Of a DNA stretch of 64,000 bases, positions 20,101 to 26,892 are shown piece after piece (the stretch's first letter is position 1; each line of letters begins with the position of its first letter). Source of the stretch: Cyclobacteriaceae bacterium (GTDB lineage: Bacteria > Bacteroidota > Bacteroidia > Cytophagales > Cyclobacteriaceae); NCBI GenBank assembly GCA_019638255.1, contig JAHBUD010000001.1, forward strand, positions 2,604,001-2,668,000, given 5' to 3'. The translations under genes were made by a program, and so were the position numbers. The notes under the pieces are model-generated. The model was not told where the DNA came from, did no database searches, and worked only from the letters and a program-made list of their open reading frames with translations.

Positions 20101-21296
20101 AAACAGCGCGTTTTAATCTTGATATGATTAGACCTGAAGAGCGAGGTGAAGTTATTTTCAGGGTGGCTTTTGGTAGTAACAATGATAATGGTGATCCTGA
20201 TCGACCTTTCGAAGGCTTTGCGTTCGATAACATTTACATCGGTGAAAAGAAACGAAATGTAATGGTTGAGTATTTCTTTAATTCTGGATTGAGTCAAACC
20301 ACTAACGACTATCTGAATAACCTTTTCTTGTACCAAACAAATCAAGATCCAAACCAGCCGCCCCCTCCGTTTGCTAAAAAGAAATCCGATTTCTTTAAGA
20401 TTCAATATCACATTGCCAATCCTTCAGAGGATGCTATAAACAGGGATAACCCGGTTGATCCTGCTGCACGGGCATTGCTCTACGGTGTATCACTCCCTCC
20501 AGTGGCGGTGATGGACGGAATTTTGGGTGATTACTTTGGTACCATTTTCAACGGGGATCAAACCAGGATAACAGCAGTACAAGTGGATAAGCGTGCATTG
20601 GAAGATCCGCTGTTTGAAATTACCGTTACGCAAAATCCAAACCCTATCGATTCAATCAATGCAGTAATAACCTTCGAATACATTGGTACAGGAACGTTCA
20701 ATGCACCGGTTACATTCCAAATGGCGTTGGTCGATAGTATTGTTGGAACTGGATCTACCGCCAATATTCACGTGCTGCGAAAATTATTGCTTGGAACGGA
20801 GGGACTTACCGTGAATCAAAGCTGGACGAGTGGTACAACGCTTGATGTCCCGGTTAAGTCAATTATAAACGTTCCGGTTTCCGATGGTAATAACCTTTGG
20901 CTGGTCGCGTTTGCCCAGGATAGAAACAATAAACGAATCCATCAGTCGCACGTGGTAAGATCGTTACCAAAATCTACCTCGCTGGTGGTTGGCTTAGGTG
21001 ATGATCCGGTATTGGCGCAGATTCAAGATATCATTGTTTATCCTAATCCAGCATCGAAGACGGTTAATTTTACCATTGAAAACGGATTTAATCAGCTTAC
21101 AAAAGCTGAGGGGTATACCTGGAGCATTGTTGACCAGCGTGGGGTGATTGTAAAGCGTGGTTCGTTGAATGAAGACCTTACTGAACCTCAACAGGTAGAA
21201 ATTGATTCACTCGCCAATGGCATGTACATCGTTATCTTCACCAAAGGCGACCGCACCATTACACACCGCAAACTGGCGGTGATGAACCGGCATTAA
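11115..21296 (+). CDS. Giant T9SS-exported surface protein with PKD/Ig-like tandem modules
   Basis: 3393 residues. Signal peptide about 1-23 (FSAFSQ). After an N-terminal beta domain come about 14 PKD-like modules of 85 residues. Ten of them are near-identical and come from five 510-bp DNA repeats (about residues 516-1365). Next come about nine modules of roughly 90 residues (motif AGSxEEICQG...), two divergent ones, two canonical PKD domains (WEFGDGNG near 2680, WQFGDGFS near 2766), a jelly-roll-like segment (about 2835-3050), and an Omp28/thioredoxin-like region without CxxC (about 3052-3290). A T9SS type A sorting domain closes it (YPNPASKTVNF ... NGMYIVIF, about 3308-3393). It is presumably displayed on the cell surface as an adhesin. 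Its stop overlaps that of the convergent kinase gene. Confidence 0.9.
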   Translation: MPQHYRLILRFLFLFGAFSAFSQAPVTITQGITSGGVPVCVGGNPVNLTSIVIAETDTGDALDDDAIGGPFADWIDITLILGIPADFQFVPGVGSVFSTPGSDDVVINSFNILANSIEITFSAFNNTGTDKFDAIIISGLQVRAVSGSAQTLNITRTGGTASIEGMPNGTVVGVVTSVAPPASSLLASASEICSGEPVTFTASPAGQSNYEFFVNGFSVQSGPVNTYITNSLTTGQNVTVRITNAAGCTAESAPVAVTVNPNPTPSINGPNSVCANQAGVVYSIPLIVDRTYFWEVVSGGTIVGSATNNSVTVDWGVAGTGQLRVTETISATGCATQTPVFNVIINPIPLPNVAGADEVCADQISALYLYSTPETPGNTYNWIVTDGTITGGSGTGTIGVHWNSAGVGQVSVIETVSATGCSVTSLPFDVTIHPSPTPAIIGSNNVCANQTGVVYSTVNNADHTYSWAVTGGTIVGPSTNNSITVSWGVAGAGTVRVTETITATGCSTQTPIYNVTINANPTPAIVGLTTVCADQPGVVYSTANVVGNSYTWTVTGGSITSGAGTNSITVTWGPAGAGSVRLVETVISSGCSVTTANYDVTINANPAPVIAGLNTVCAGQSGVVYSTANVVGNSYTWTVTGGSITSGAGTNSITVTWGAAGAGTVQLQETIAATLCSVTTALYNVTINANPTPAIVGLTTVCADQPGVVYSTANVVGNSYTWTVTGGSITSGAGTNSITVTWGPAGAGSVRLVETVISSGCSVTTANYDVTINANPAPVIAGLNTVCAGQSGVVYSTANVVGNSYTWTVTGGSITSGAGTNSITVTWGAAGAGTVQLQETIAATLCSVTTALYNVTINANPTPAIVGLTTVCADQPGVVYSTANVVGNSYTWTVTGGSITSGAGTNSITVTWGPAGAGSVRLVETVISSGCSVTTANYDVTINANPAPVIAGLNTVCAGQSGVVYSTANVVGNSYTWTVTGGSITSGAGTNSITVTWGAAGAGTVQLQETIAATLCSVTTALYNVTINANPTPAIVGLTTVCADQPGVVYSTANVVGNSYTWTVTGGSITSGAGTNSITVTWGPAGAGSVRLVETVISSGCSVTTANYDVTINANPAPVIAGLNTVCAGQSGVVYSTANVVGNSYTWTVTGGSITSGAGTNSITVTWGAAGAGTVQLQETIAATLCSVTTALYNVTINANPTPAIVGLTTVCADQPGVVYSTANVVGNSYTWTVTGGSITSGAGTNSITVTWGPAGAGSVRLVETVISSGCSVTTANYDVTINANPAPVIAGLNTVCAGQSGVVYSTANVVGNSYTWTVTGGSITSGAGTNSITVTWGAAGAGTVQLQETIAATLCSVTTALYNVTINARPSPVIVGASAVCSNQSGVSYSTANIVGNSYLWEVVGGSITSGSGTSSILVTWGSAGVGSVTLTETISSTGCAVTTTPLVVTIDPSPTVFAGSDEEICQGSTFNFTSQLSPATATNFTTLLWTTTGLGILSNETTLTPTYVPGPLEFGTITFTLTVSGVGTCPVVDDQMILTITPTPVVDAGSNAEICQGNSFAFSTQTTLASVTNVSSVSWSHTGTGTLFNSTTLTPFYLPGPAETGTIVFTLQANGAGSCAAVTDFMELVITPSATVFAGSNSETCAGVTFNFATQATQATANNFASINWTTTGVGVLTNATTLTPSYTPDVADIGNITFTLTATGNGSCPSVQSQMVLTITPAPIINAGSSEEICEGISFNFTSQSTPATGANFSSLAWTTTGIGTLFNGNSLTPTYVPSAGETGTITFTLTANGNGSCVPVNSVMDLVITPRPIINAGGDAEVCQTSSFDFSTRAIQASGSNFNNISWTTSGSGTLSGENTLTPTYTPGVGEFGVITFTLIATGNGSCVSVQDQMDLTVTPVPLVDAGSTETICQGEIFNFANQASLATASNFGSISWSTTGIGTLFNANTLTPLYQPGAGETGTIAFTLTVNGLGSCSSVNDAMDLVITPAAIIHAGSDAETCQDVPFDFNTQFIPAFGSNYSSLLWTTTGSGIITGENTFAPVYTPGVGETGSITFTLTAFGNGVCPSVQDQMVLLITPGLTVDAGSSEEICQGGTFSFTSQSTGASASNFSSVFWTHDGAGSLFNANTLTPSYFAAPSETGVVTFTLTVFSPGSCGSIADDMELIITPAPVSLAGSDDAVCQGTPSFDFASRGTTASIANGTLVWSHNGTGTLNDATALDPVYTVGAGDVSNIITFTLTVTSPSAVCAVALSTFQLRVNPQALVSVPSILVDVCEPASIPLTGTIGGSATSGSWSPLVGDGTLSTSSITGLTITASYTTAITDVGNTLTFRLTTNDPDGAGPCVPAFIDVDFNVAESAKVNAGADFDICEYNDIILNGSFTGAATSVTWTGGTNNFDIATNPITGYTLSPAERAATNLSITFTLTTNDPPGVCPAVSDQVVVAVRDTLNFVTIVGLDPIYAENNDPVNINGVPSGGTFSGPGISGNTFFPSIANITPAINIITYTYQDPLTGCFSSPSKSVIVNPITDVDFRVQTELIDPLGLANGYICANQGDLILIEDPNVVFPNLTGLEAAEFTSTDLPAGRIYFDGTGLPENQKFKLRTDGLAPRVYSITYTYTNSFGAPNPVTRLIRVTNAPQSVITVSNACVDEDILFTQASTISDPEGYGSYIANFLWEFGDGNGSTQMTPTYNFEASGSGPGLYDVTLKVITNELCSNTSTQQIRVGDVPTPLFTWSEFCNGNDTKFTDQSTSLVSVIENYTWQFGDGFSVSGPKDGTIDPPNDNGGRSDSTFNNPTHRYDTPGQYNVILTIETQEGCSTSITRRISIQDFVTLNTPYFEDFNSGPGTWVATKANNGLQLADLIASDTSWVFGNITGSIINSEVGWWTGGNANASTVGATYYNNEKSAVIGPCVDLAPIARPMISIDYWSDLEDQRDGAVLQYSVNGGVDWIAVGDISGAGINWYNRGALVGNPGLQNIGQYGWTGIQNGWKTARFNLDMIRPEERGEVIFRVAFGSNNDNGDPDRPFEGFAFDNIYIGEKKRNVMVEYFFNSGLSQTTNDYLNNLFLYQTNQDPNQPPPPFAKKKSDFFKIQYHIANPSEDAINRDNPVDPAARALLYGVSLPPVAVMDGILGDYFGTIFNGDQTRITAVQVDKRALEDPLFEITVTQNPNPIDSINAVITFEYIGTGTFNAPVTFQMALVDSIVGTGSTANIHVLRKLLLGTEGLTVNQSWTSGTTLDVPVKSIINVPVSDGNNLWLVAFAQDRNNKRIHQSHVVRSLPKSTSLVVGLGDDPVLAQIQDIIVYPNPASKTVNFTIENGFNQLTKAEGYTWSIVDQRGVIVKRGSLNEDLTEPQQVEIDSLANGMYIVIFTKGDRTITHRKLAVMNRH
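12661..15210 (+). repeat. Five tandem 510-bp repeats inside the giant surface gene
   Basis: Exactly five units start at 12661, 13171, 13681, 14191 and 14701. Each unit consists of two related 255-bp halves, each coding one 85-residue module. Units 2 to 5 look identical apart from the last bases. Unit 1 differs at a few sites, where it carries the form found in the second half-units. The 20-base sequence TATAACGTAACGATCAACGC stands at both array borders (12651-12670 and 15201-15220), while the internal junctions read TACAATGTAACG. Two 60-base lines of the array counted by hand are 57 and 60 percent G+C, against 45 percent for a line just upstream. Copy number may be wrong in an assembly. Confidence 0.97.
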
Positions 21297-23221
21297 AGGT
21301 TATATACTTTTTTTAAGCCAGTAACAGTTTGATGAAGGGAATCAACAAACTTTTCAAGCGAACTGAGGTTCTCTTCGGAAGGTTCAGATTCAGTTTTAAA
21401 TTCTTCTTCCAGTATTACTGCAGTATCCTTCAGGGCATGTATGCCCATCAAGGTTAGCGAAGGTTTTATCTGGTGTACCAGCCGGGAAGTCTTTAGCCAA
21501 TCTGCTTCACGAACGGATTCTGTTAGTTTATCAAGTGAGTCGGGAATGGCATGAACAAAAGTCTGGATCATTTCCAGGATAAACTCCTCGTTGTTATCGG
21601 ATACCTTTTTGAGATAACTTAAGTCAAATAGATAATCCTCTTCCGGTATTACCCTTGATGCTTGAACTACACTTTGGTTTTCGTTAATTCTAAGCTCTTC
21701 AAATAATTTGTTGTAAAGATCTTCAGGAGTAAATGGCTTCGACAGGTAGTTGTTCATGCCCGCATCATAACATCGATCAATGTCATTTTTTGTAGCATTG
21801 GCCGTTAGGGCCACAATAGGAATATCACTTACCGGAGGAGCCATCATACGAATGGCCTTGGTTGCTTCATAACCATCCATTACAGGCATTTGTATGTCCA
21901 TCAACACGACATCGTAGCTGTTGCTCTTTAGTTTTTCAATAGCCACTAATCCGTTTTCAGCAACATCGGTATGGCAATTCCAGCCCCGCAAAATGCTTTT
22001 TGCATACAGGCGGTTGATATCATTGTCTTCAACCAGCAAAATGTTTATTACCGTTTGTCTATCGCCTGATTTCTGATGGTTTAAGTGTGGGAGTGCGGAA
22101 CGATTCAATCGTTTTGAATCAGCCGTGGCGTAAGGGATTGCAAAGGTGAAAACAGAGCCGACATGTTCCTTACTCTGAACTGTAATCCGGCCGTGTTGCA
22201 GTTCTACCAATTGCCTGGCAATAGTAAGCCCAAGTCCGGTGCCACCATATCGCCTCGTTACACTTTCATCCGCCTGACTAAAGCTTTCAAAAATGGTTTG
22301 AAGCTTTTCGGCAGGAATGCCGACTCCGGTATCTTTTACAGAAAGTTCTATCCAGCATTTTCCCTTTTGTTCTTTTTGCACGGATGCGCTCACCAGAATA
22401 GAACCTGTATGGGTAAACTTAACAGCATTGCTGATCAGGTTAATTAGCACCTGATTTAAGCGTACGGGATCACCCATCAAAATCCGATTTGCCCTTTCAT
22501 CGAGTACATAATCAAGCATGATTTTCTTTTCATCTGCCTGATACTTAAACGTGCTGATCAGCGAGGGCAGAAGGTCGGCCAGGTTAAAAGCAATTTTCTC
22601 AAACTTTAGCTTGCCTGATTCGATGGCGGCCAGATCGAGGATGTCGTTAATAATTACCTTCAGGTTTTCAGCCGAGTGCCGGATGGCATTGAGATAAGTC
22701 TGCCGTTCTTCAGGATTGTGCTCTTTATTCAACAAACTTGCCATGCCTGCAATTCCATTAATAGGAGTACGTATTTCGTGGCTAATGTTGGCGAGGAATT
22801 GTTCTTTTGCTTTCTGCAACCGAACCATTTCTTCAGCATCCTTCTTACGCTGTGTAATATCGCGGCAGTCAAGAATTAGTCCTTCTAACTTATCCTTATG
22901 CTTCAGGTTAATGGAGTTGAATTCAAGAAAACGGTATGTTTTGTCTTTACATAGAAATTGAAATTCAACTTTTTGATTGTACGCCTTTCTGCGGCTTTTC
23001 TGAAATTCTCCTCTAAACTCATTTAGTTTCTCCGGTAGAATGAAGTCAAAAAAGTTTTTACCTACAAGACTTTTTGAGCGGTACCCCAATGTTTCGCGCA
23101 CAGACGAATTGTGATAGAGGATGGTTCCAGAAAAGTCGACAATAAAAATGATATCAGATCCATCTTCAACAACAGCCTGATAGAACTTTCCTTTGTGGAT
23201 GTAGTTAACCAGGTTTCTCAT
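21293..23221 (-). CDS. Hybrid sensor histidine kinase (PAS-HisKA-HATPase-REC-HPt)
   Basis: 642 residues. PAS domain about 15-125 (IIFIVDFSGTILYHNSS), dimerisation/phosphoacceptor motif FLANISHEIRTP with His148, ATPase motifs NLISNAVKFT (261-270), DTGVGIP (297-303) and GGTGLGL (326-332), receiver domain with phosphoacceptor Asp442 in LMDIQMPVMDG and Lys495, and a C-terminal HPt-like domain with His583 in LVHQIKPSL. No transmembrane segment is present, so it is a soluble cytoplasmic sensor. It starts inside the end of the NtrC-type regulator gene (4-base overlap), which makes that regulator its likely partner. The HPt motif is less canonical than the usual HxLKGSS. Its stop overlaps the stop of the giant surface gene. 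Confidence 0.92.
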   Translation of the reverse strand: MRNLVNYIHKGKFYQAVVEDGSDIIFIVDFSGTILYHNSSVRETLGYRSKSLVGKNFFDFILPEKLNEFRGEFQKSRRKAYNQKVEFQFLCKDKTYRFLEFNSINLKHKDKLEGLILDCRDITQRKKDAEEMVRLQKAKEQFLANISHEIRTPINGIAGMASLLNKEHNPEERQTYLNAIRHSAENLKVIINDILDLAAIESGKLKFEKIAFNLADLLPSLISTFKYQADEKKIMLDYVLDERANRILMGDPVRLNQVLINLISNAVKFTHTGSILVSASVQKEQKGKCWIELSVKDTGVGIPAEKLQTIFESFSQADESVTRRYGGTGLGLTIARQLVELQHGRITVQSKEHVGSVFTFAIPYATADSKRLNRSALPHLNHQKSGDRQTVINILLVEDNDINRLYAKSILRGWNCHTDVAENGLVAIEKLKSNSYDVVLMDIQMPVMDGYEATKAIRMMAPPVSDIPIVALTANATKNDIDRCYDAGMNNYLSKPFTPEDLYNKLFEELRINENQSVVQASRVIPEEDYLFDLSYLKKVSDNNEEFILEMIQTFVHAIPDSLDKLTESVREADWLKTSRLVHQIKPSLTLMGIHALKDTAVILEEEFKTESEPSEENLSSLEKFVDSLHQTVTGLKKVYNL

Positions 23222-24579
23222 ATTCCGGCCTCTTCCATTTCTTTCAGGTAGCGGTATAGTGATGATTTACCGATATCCAGCTTTCTGGCTACTTCAAGTA
23301 CGTTGTTATCGTATCGGTTCAGGTAATGCCGGATAATCCGATACATGTAATCTTGCATGGTCATTTCCTGGCTGAGCAGGTACTCTGGTCTTCTGGCATT
23401 TCCAAACGTTAAGTTGCGCGGTTCAATAATGTTTCCTTCACACATCACAGCAGCCAGTTCAATCACCGATTTAAGCTCACGTATATTTCCTGGAAAGGGG
23501 TATTCCAGTAAACGTGCTTGTGCTTCTGGCGACAATAGAATTTTATTCAACTGATTGTCTTTCGAAAACTGATCCAGAAAGTGTTTGGCAATCAGCACCA
23601 CATCATTGCCACGCTCCCGCAGCGGAGGGAGATTGATCGGCATGCCCATCAGGCGGTAGTACAAATCTTCCCTGAACCTGCCTTCTTTAACTTCTTCCGC
23701 TAAATCTTTATGGGTTGCTGTAATGATGCGAACGTCAAGCTTGATTACCTGATTACCGCCAATGCGGGTAACCTCGCGCTCCTGCAGCACACGCAATATC
23801 TTTGCCTGCAGGGATGGGTCCATTTCCCCGATTTCATCCAGAAACAATGTACCTCCCTCAGCTTCTTCAAATTTCCCAATGCGCTTGGACACTGCACCTG
23901 TAAAAGCCCCCTTTTCATGACCAAACAATTCGCTCTCCAGAAGCTCACGCGGAATAGCCGCGATATTAACTGCGATAAAGGGTTTATTTTTACGTTTACT
24001 GTTATAATGTATTGCTTTGGCAATCAGTTCCTTACCAGTTCCTGTTTCACCTGTTATCGAGACGGATATATTGGTTCCAACGGCTTTTTCCAGAAGCTGA
24101 AATACATTCTTAAGCGCAGTGCTGTTTCCAATTATGCTTTTCTCAAATTCATATTTCTCGGTGATCTCCTTCTTGAGATGATTAATCTCTTTAATTAATG
24201 AGGATTTGTTCCGGGCATGGTTGAGGGCATTGAGGAGCCTGTCTTTTGTGTCCTGATCCTTTGTAATGTAATCGTATGCACCCGATTTCAGCAATTCAAC
24301 AGCTGTGCCGATCTTTTCCTGAGCCGATACGATAATTACGTTAATGTTTGGATCGTAATTTCGAATTTGCTCCAAAACACTTTCTCCGGTGGTATCGGGA
24401 AGAGAGTAGTCAAGGGTGATGATGGAGGGGTTTTTATGCAGGTTGGTGATACAATCTTTTCCGGTAGTGTAGTACTCAACTTCAAAATCGGGATTAAGCC
24501 CTAATACATACTTGAGAAATTTGTTGTATGCCGGATCGTCCTCGACAACAAAGATTTTTACAGGATCCTTTTCGTACAT
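23218..24579 (-). CDS. Sigma-54-dependent response regulator (NtrC family)
   Basis: 453 residues. Receiver domain 1-125 with Asp57 (TLDYSLPD), AAA+ domain about 145-385 with Walker A GETGTGKE (177-184), the sigma-54 contact loop GAFTGA (224-229) and Walker [12 protein letters not shown] (242-252), and a C-terminal Fis-type helix-turn-helix ([20 protein letters not shown]). All activator motifs are intact, so it should remodel sigma-54 RNA polymerase on phosphorylation. It is the first gene of a two-gene leftward operon with the hybrid kinase. The targets are not in evidence. No convincing -24/-12 site was found in the intergenic regions nearby. Confidence 0.94.
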   Translation of the reverse strand: MYEKDPVKIFVVEDDPAYNKFLKYVLGLNPDFEVEYYTTGKDCITNLHKNPSIITLDYSLPDTTGESVLEQIRNYDPNINVIIVSAQEKIGTAVELLKSGAYDYITKDQDTKDRLLNALNHARNKSSLIKEINHLKKEITEKYEFEKSIIGNSTALKNVFQLLEKAVGTNISVSITGETGTGKELIAKAIHYNSKRKNKPFIAVNIAAIPRELLESELFGHEKGAFTGAVSKRIGKFEEAEGGTLFLDEIGEMDPSLQAKILRVLQEREVTRIGGNQVIKLDVRIITATHKDLAEEVKEGRFREDLYYRLMGMPINLPPLRERGNDVVLIAKHFLDQFSKDNQLNKILLSPEAQARLLEYPFPGNIRELKSVIELAAVMCEGNIIEPRNLTFGNARRPEYLLSQEMTMQDYMYRIIRHYLNRYDNNVLEVARKLDIGKSSLYRYLKEMEEAGI

Positions 24580-24680
24580 GCTGGTGGGCTGAAAGTGAGT
24601 TAAGTTACAACAGTTTTTTTAACTCTTAAAAGTATAAAAACAGGGTTTTATTAGGCATTTTTGTACTACTTTTTTCTAAA

Positions 24681-25148
24681 ATGGTTCCAGAGCTATACCA
24701 ACTGAGTGCATCCGAAATGGAGCTTGTTTACAAGGCGCCTATACTGGTATGCATTCTGATTGCCGGAGCTGACGGAACCATCGACAGGAAAGAGATAAAA
24801 GAAGCCATCCGGTTTGCTGAGAAGAAGAAGGAAAAATCAACCTCATCCGTTTCCATTTTGATCCATGAAGTGGCTACTGATTTTGAAGACAAGCTGAAGA
24901 TTCTTCTTCAAAATTATCCCTACGAATCAACGCAACGAAATGCGCTTATCGCTGAAGAGCTTGCTCACCTGAATGATCTCTGGTCAAAGATTGAACCTCG
25001 CTTTGCAAAGGAATTTTATCAAACCCTCCTGAGCATCGCAGAGAAAATTGCTACTTCTTCCGGGGGCGTATTGGGTTACAATGCAGTAGGTGCTGAAGAA
25101 GCCCGTTACATCCGGCTTGACATGATCAACAATCCCGCTACAACCTGA
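24681..25148 (+). CDS. TerB-like helical protein
   Basis: 155 residues, mostly helical, without signal peptide or membrane helix. The segment ILIAGADGTIDRKEIKEAIR (about 21-40) is the usual opening of TerB/DUF533-like domains, whose acidic residues can bind metal. The protein is cytoplasmic or membrane-peripheral, and its exact role is unknown. It is divergent from the NtrC-type regulator and followed after 7 bases by the rhomboid gene and then holA, so it likely heads a three-gene unit. Confidence 0.7.
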   Translation: MVPELYQLSASEMELVYKAPILVCILIAGADGTIDRKEIKEAIRFAEKKKEKSTSSVSILIHEVATDFEDKLKILLQNYPYESTQRNALIAEELAHLNDLWSKIEPRFAKEFYQTLLSIAEKIATSSGGVLGYNAVGAEEARYIRLDMINNPATT

Positions 25149-25155
25149 AAGGCAG

Positions 25156-25713
25156 ATGCCAAAATCTTCTATACTCGGCAGTTCCGTTGTTCCCTTTCGT
25201 TTTGTTTTTTTCATGTGGCTTTGCTTCTTTCTGGAGTACAACTACCAATGGCAAATCAGTGAATACGGAATACAACCCAGAACCCTTAAAGGCCTTATTG
25301 GTATTTTTCTGGGACCTTTGGCGCATGGAGATTTTTATCACTTAGCCTCCAATACAGTTCCCTTGCTCTTTTTAGGTGCTACCCTGTTTTACTTTTACGA
25401 TCGCATAGCCAATGCCGTTTTCTTTAGGGCCTACTTCTGGACGAACGTCTTGGTTTGGTTATTCGCACGTCCGGCCAATCACATAGGTGCCAGTGGGGTA
25501 GTGTACGGACTGGCGTTTTTCCTGATCTTCTTCGGTATCTTCAGGCGCGACTTCCTTTCGATACTGATTTCAGTAATCACCATATTATTATACGGTAGCA
25601 TCTTTTATGGCGTGCTACCCGGAAGGCCAAACATTTCGTGGGAATCGCATCTGGGGGGTGCATTGGTTGGTATCACTACAGCCTTTACATTTAGTGCGAA
25701 AAGAAAAGTTTAA
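25156..25713 (+). CDS. Rhomboid-family intramembrane serine protease
   Basis: 185 residues, compact, with about six hydrophobic helices. The catalytic pair is in place: Ser113 in GASGVVYG and His165 in SWESHLGGALVG. The HxxxN element of the family is present as His62-Asn66 (HLASN), supplying the oxyanion hole. The protein is an inner-membrane protease cleaving transmembrane substrates, which are unknown here. It is shorter than most bacterial rhomboids because the N-terminal and C-terminal extensions are minimal. It lies 7 bases after the TerB-like gene and 3 bases before holA. Confidence 0.9.
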   Translation: MPKSSILGSSVVPFRFVFFMWLCFFLEYNYQWQISEYGIQPRTLKGLIGIFLGPLAHGDFYHLASNTVPLLFLGATLFYFYDRIANAVFFRAYFWTNVLVWLFARPANHIGASGVVYGLAFFLIFFGIFRRDFLSILISVITILLYGSIFYGVLPGRPNISWESHLGGALVGITTAFTFSAKRKV

Positions 25714-25716
25714 CGG

Positions 25717-26739
25717 ATGGATGCTGCCATAAAGAAAGTTCTTTCATCACTTAAAGCACGGAAATTTGATCCGGTGTATTTCCTTCAGGGAGAGGAGAGT
25801 TATTTCATCGATTTGATAGCCGGTTTTATAGAAGAGCATGCATTGGCAGAAGCAGAGAAGGGATTTAATCAGGTAATTGTTTATGGTAAAGATGTTACCG
25901 TAGCCACGGTGCTTACACACGCCAGGCGGTATCCAATGATGGCCGAAAAACAGGTGGTAATTGTAAAGGAAGCACAGGATATAGTGGATCTTAATAAAGA
26001 ACTGGGAATCAAGCTACTACTGGAGTATCTGAAACAACCTGTTCCGAGCTCAATACTGGTGTTTTGTCACAAGCATAAAACGCTGGATAAACGAAAAGAA
26101 CTGGGTAAAAACATTGATAAGCTAGCCACCAGCATTTCGGGCAAAAAGCTTTACGATAATCAACTTCCAGAGTTTCTGTTAGGCTACGCTGTTGAAAAAA
26201 ATGTGAAGATCGATTCAACTGCGGCACAAGCTTTATGCGAATTGGTAGGTAACGATTTAAACCGGCTCACCAATGAATTCGATAAACTGACGATCAGTCT
26301 GCCGGAAGGGGAAACCATAACCACAGACCTGGTGCTCACCAAAGTGGGCATAAGTAAGGAGTACAACATATTCGAATTGCAAAAAGCCATTATTCAACGC
26401 AACCTGTTTCAGGCGGTTAAGATTGTCGACTACTTCGGAAGGAACACTAAAAAGAATCCGATCATTCCGGTGGTTGCATTTTTATACTCCTTTTTCAATC
26501 GGCTACTGGTTGCTTCTTCATCTTCTGATAAAAGTGAGAAAGGATTAACTAGTGTATTGAAAATCAGCCCCTATGCTGCCCGTGACTATGCTTCAGCTTT
26601 AAGATATTATCAGACATTCAAGATTGCAGAGAATATATCGCTGTTAAAAGACACTGACCTCAGATTGAAAGGCGTTAACTCTGGTTCGGCCGATGAAGGC
26701 CAACTGCTCCGCGAACTTGTCTATCGGTTAATACATTAG
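25717..26739 (+). CDS. holA: DNA polymerase III delta subunit
   Basis: 340 residues, the usual length. The opening FDPVYFLQGEESYFIDLI is diagnostic of HolA. The middle (VLVFCHKHKTLDKRKELGK) is the AAA-like domain with a degenerate nucleotide site, and the C-terminal third is the helical collar domain, with the FNRLLVA and RDYASALRYY stretches. Delta opens the sliding clamp within the clamp-loader complex. It is the third gene of the TerB-like/rhomboid/holA unit. Confidence 0.92.
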   Translation: MDAAIKKVLSSLKARKFDPVYFLQGEESYFIDLIAGFIEEHALAEAEKGFNQVIVYGKDVTVATVLTHARRYPMMAEKQVVIVKEAQDIVDLNKELGIKLLLEYLKQPVPSSILVFCHKHKTLDKRKELGKNIDKLATSISGKKLYDNQLPEFLLGYAVEKNVKIDSTAAQALCELVGNDLNRLTNEFDKLTISLPEGETITTDLVLTKVGISKEYNIFELQKAIIQRNLFQAVKIVDYFGRNTKKNPIIPVVAFLYSFFNRLLVASSSSDKSEKGLTSVLKISPYAARDYASALRYYQTFKIAENISLLKDTDLRLKGVNSGSADEGQLLRELVYRLIH

Positions 26740-26762
26740 TTGATCGCTAAGCCCCTCGGCAT

Positions 26763-26795
26763 TTTGATTGTTATCTTGAATTTTGTTTAACTTTG
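26763..26795 (+). promoter_or_regulatory. Probable promoter of the large TPR gene
   Basis: TTTG at 26763-26766, a 21-base spacer, then TAACTTTG at 26788-26795. This fits the Bacteroidota consensus with slightly long spacing. A second full -7 match (TATTTTTG at 26829-26836) has no good -33 partner. Transcripts would carry a 55-90 base leader before the GTG start at 26893. Confidence 0.55.
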
Positions 26796-26892
26796 AGTCC
26801 GTGCATACGTCACGCATTTTTTAACTTTTATTTTTGGTCTGCCGTTTGCAATATTTTTTACCGATCGTAGTTCTAAACAAGAAACGACTGTT

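Noticed and set aside
24580..24680. Sigma-54 promoter for the divergent genes beside the NtrC-type regulator
   Set aside because: No GG-N10-GC pair with adequate context was found. Weak TAnnTTT-like elements are present, but none has a good -33 partner.
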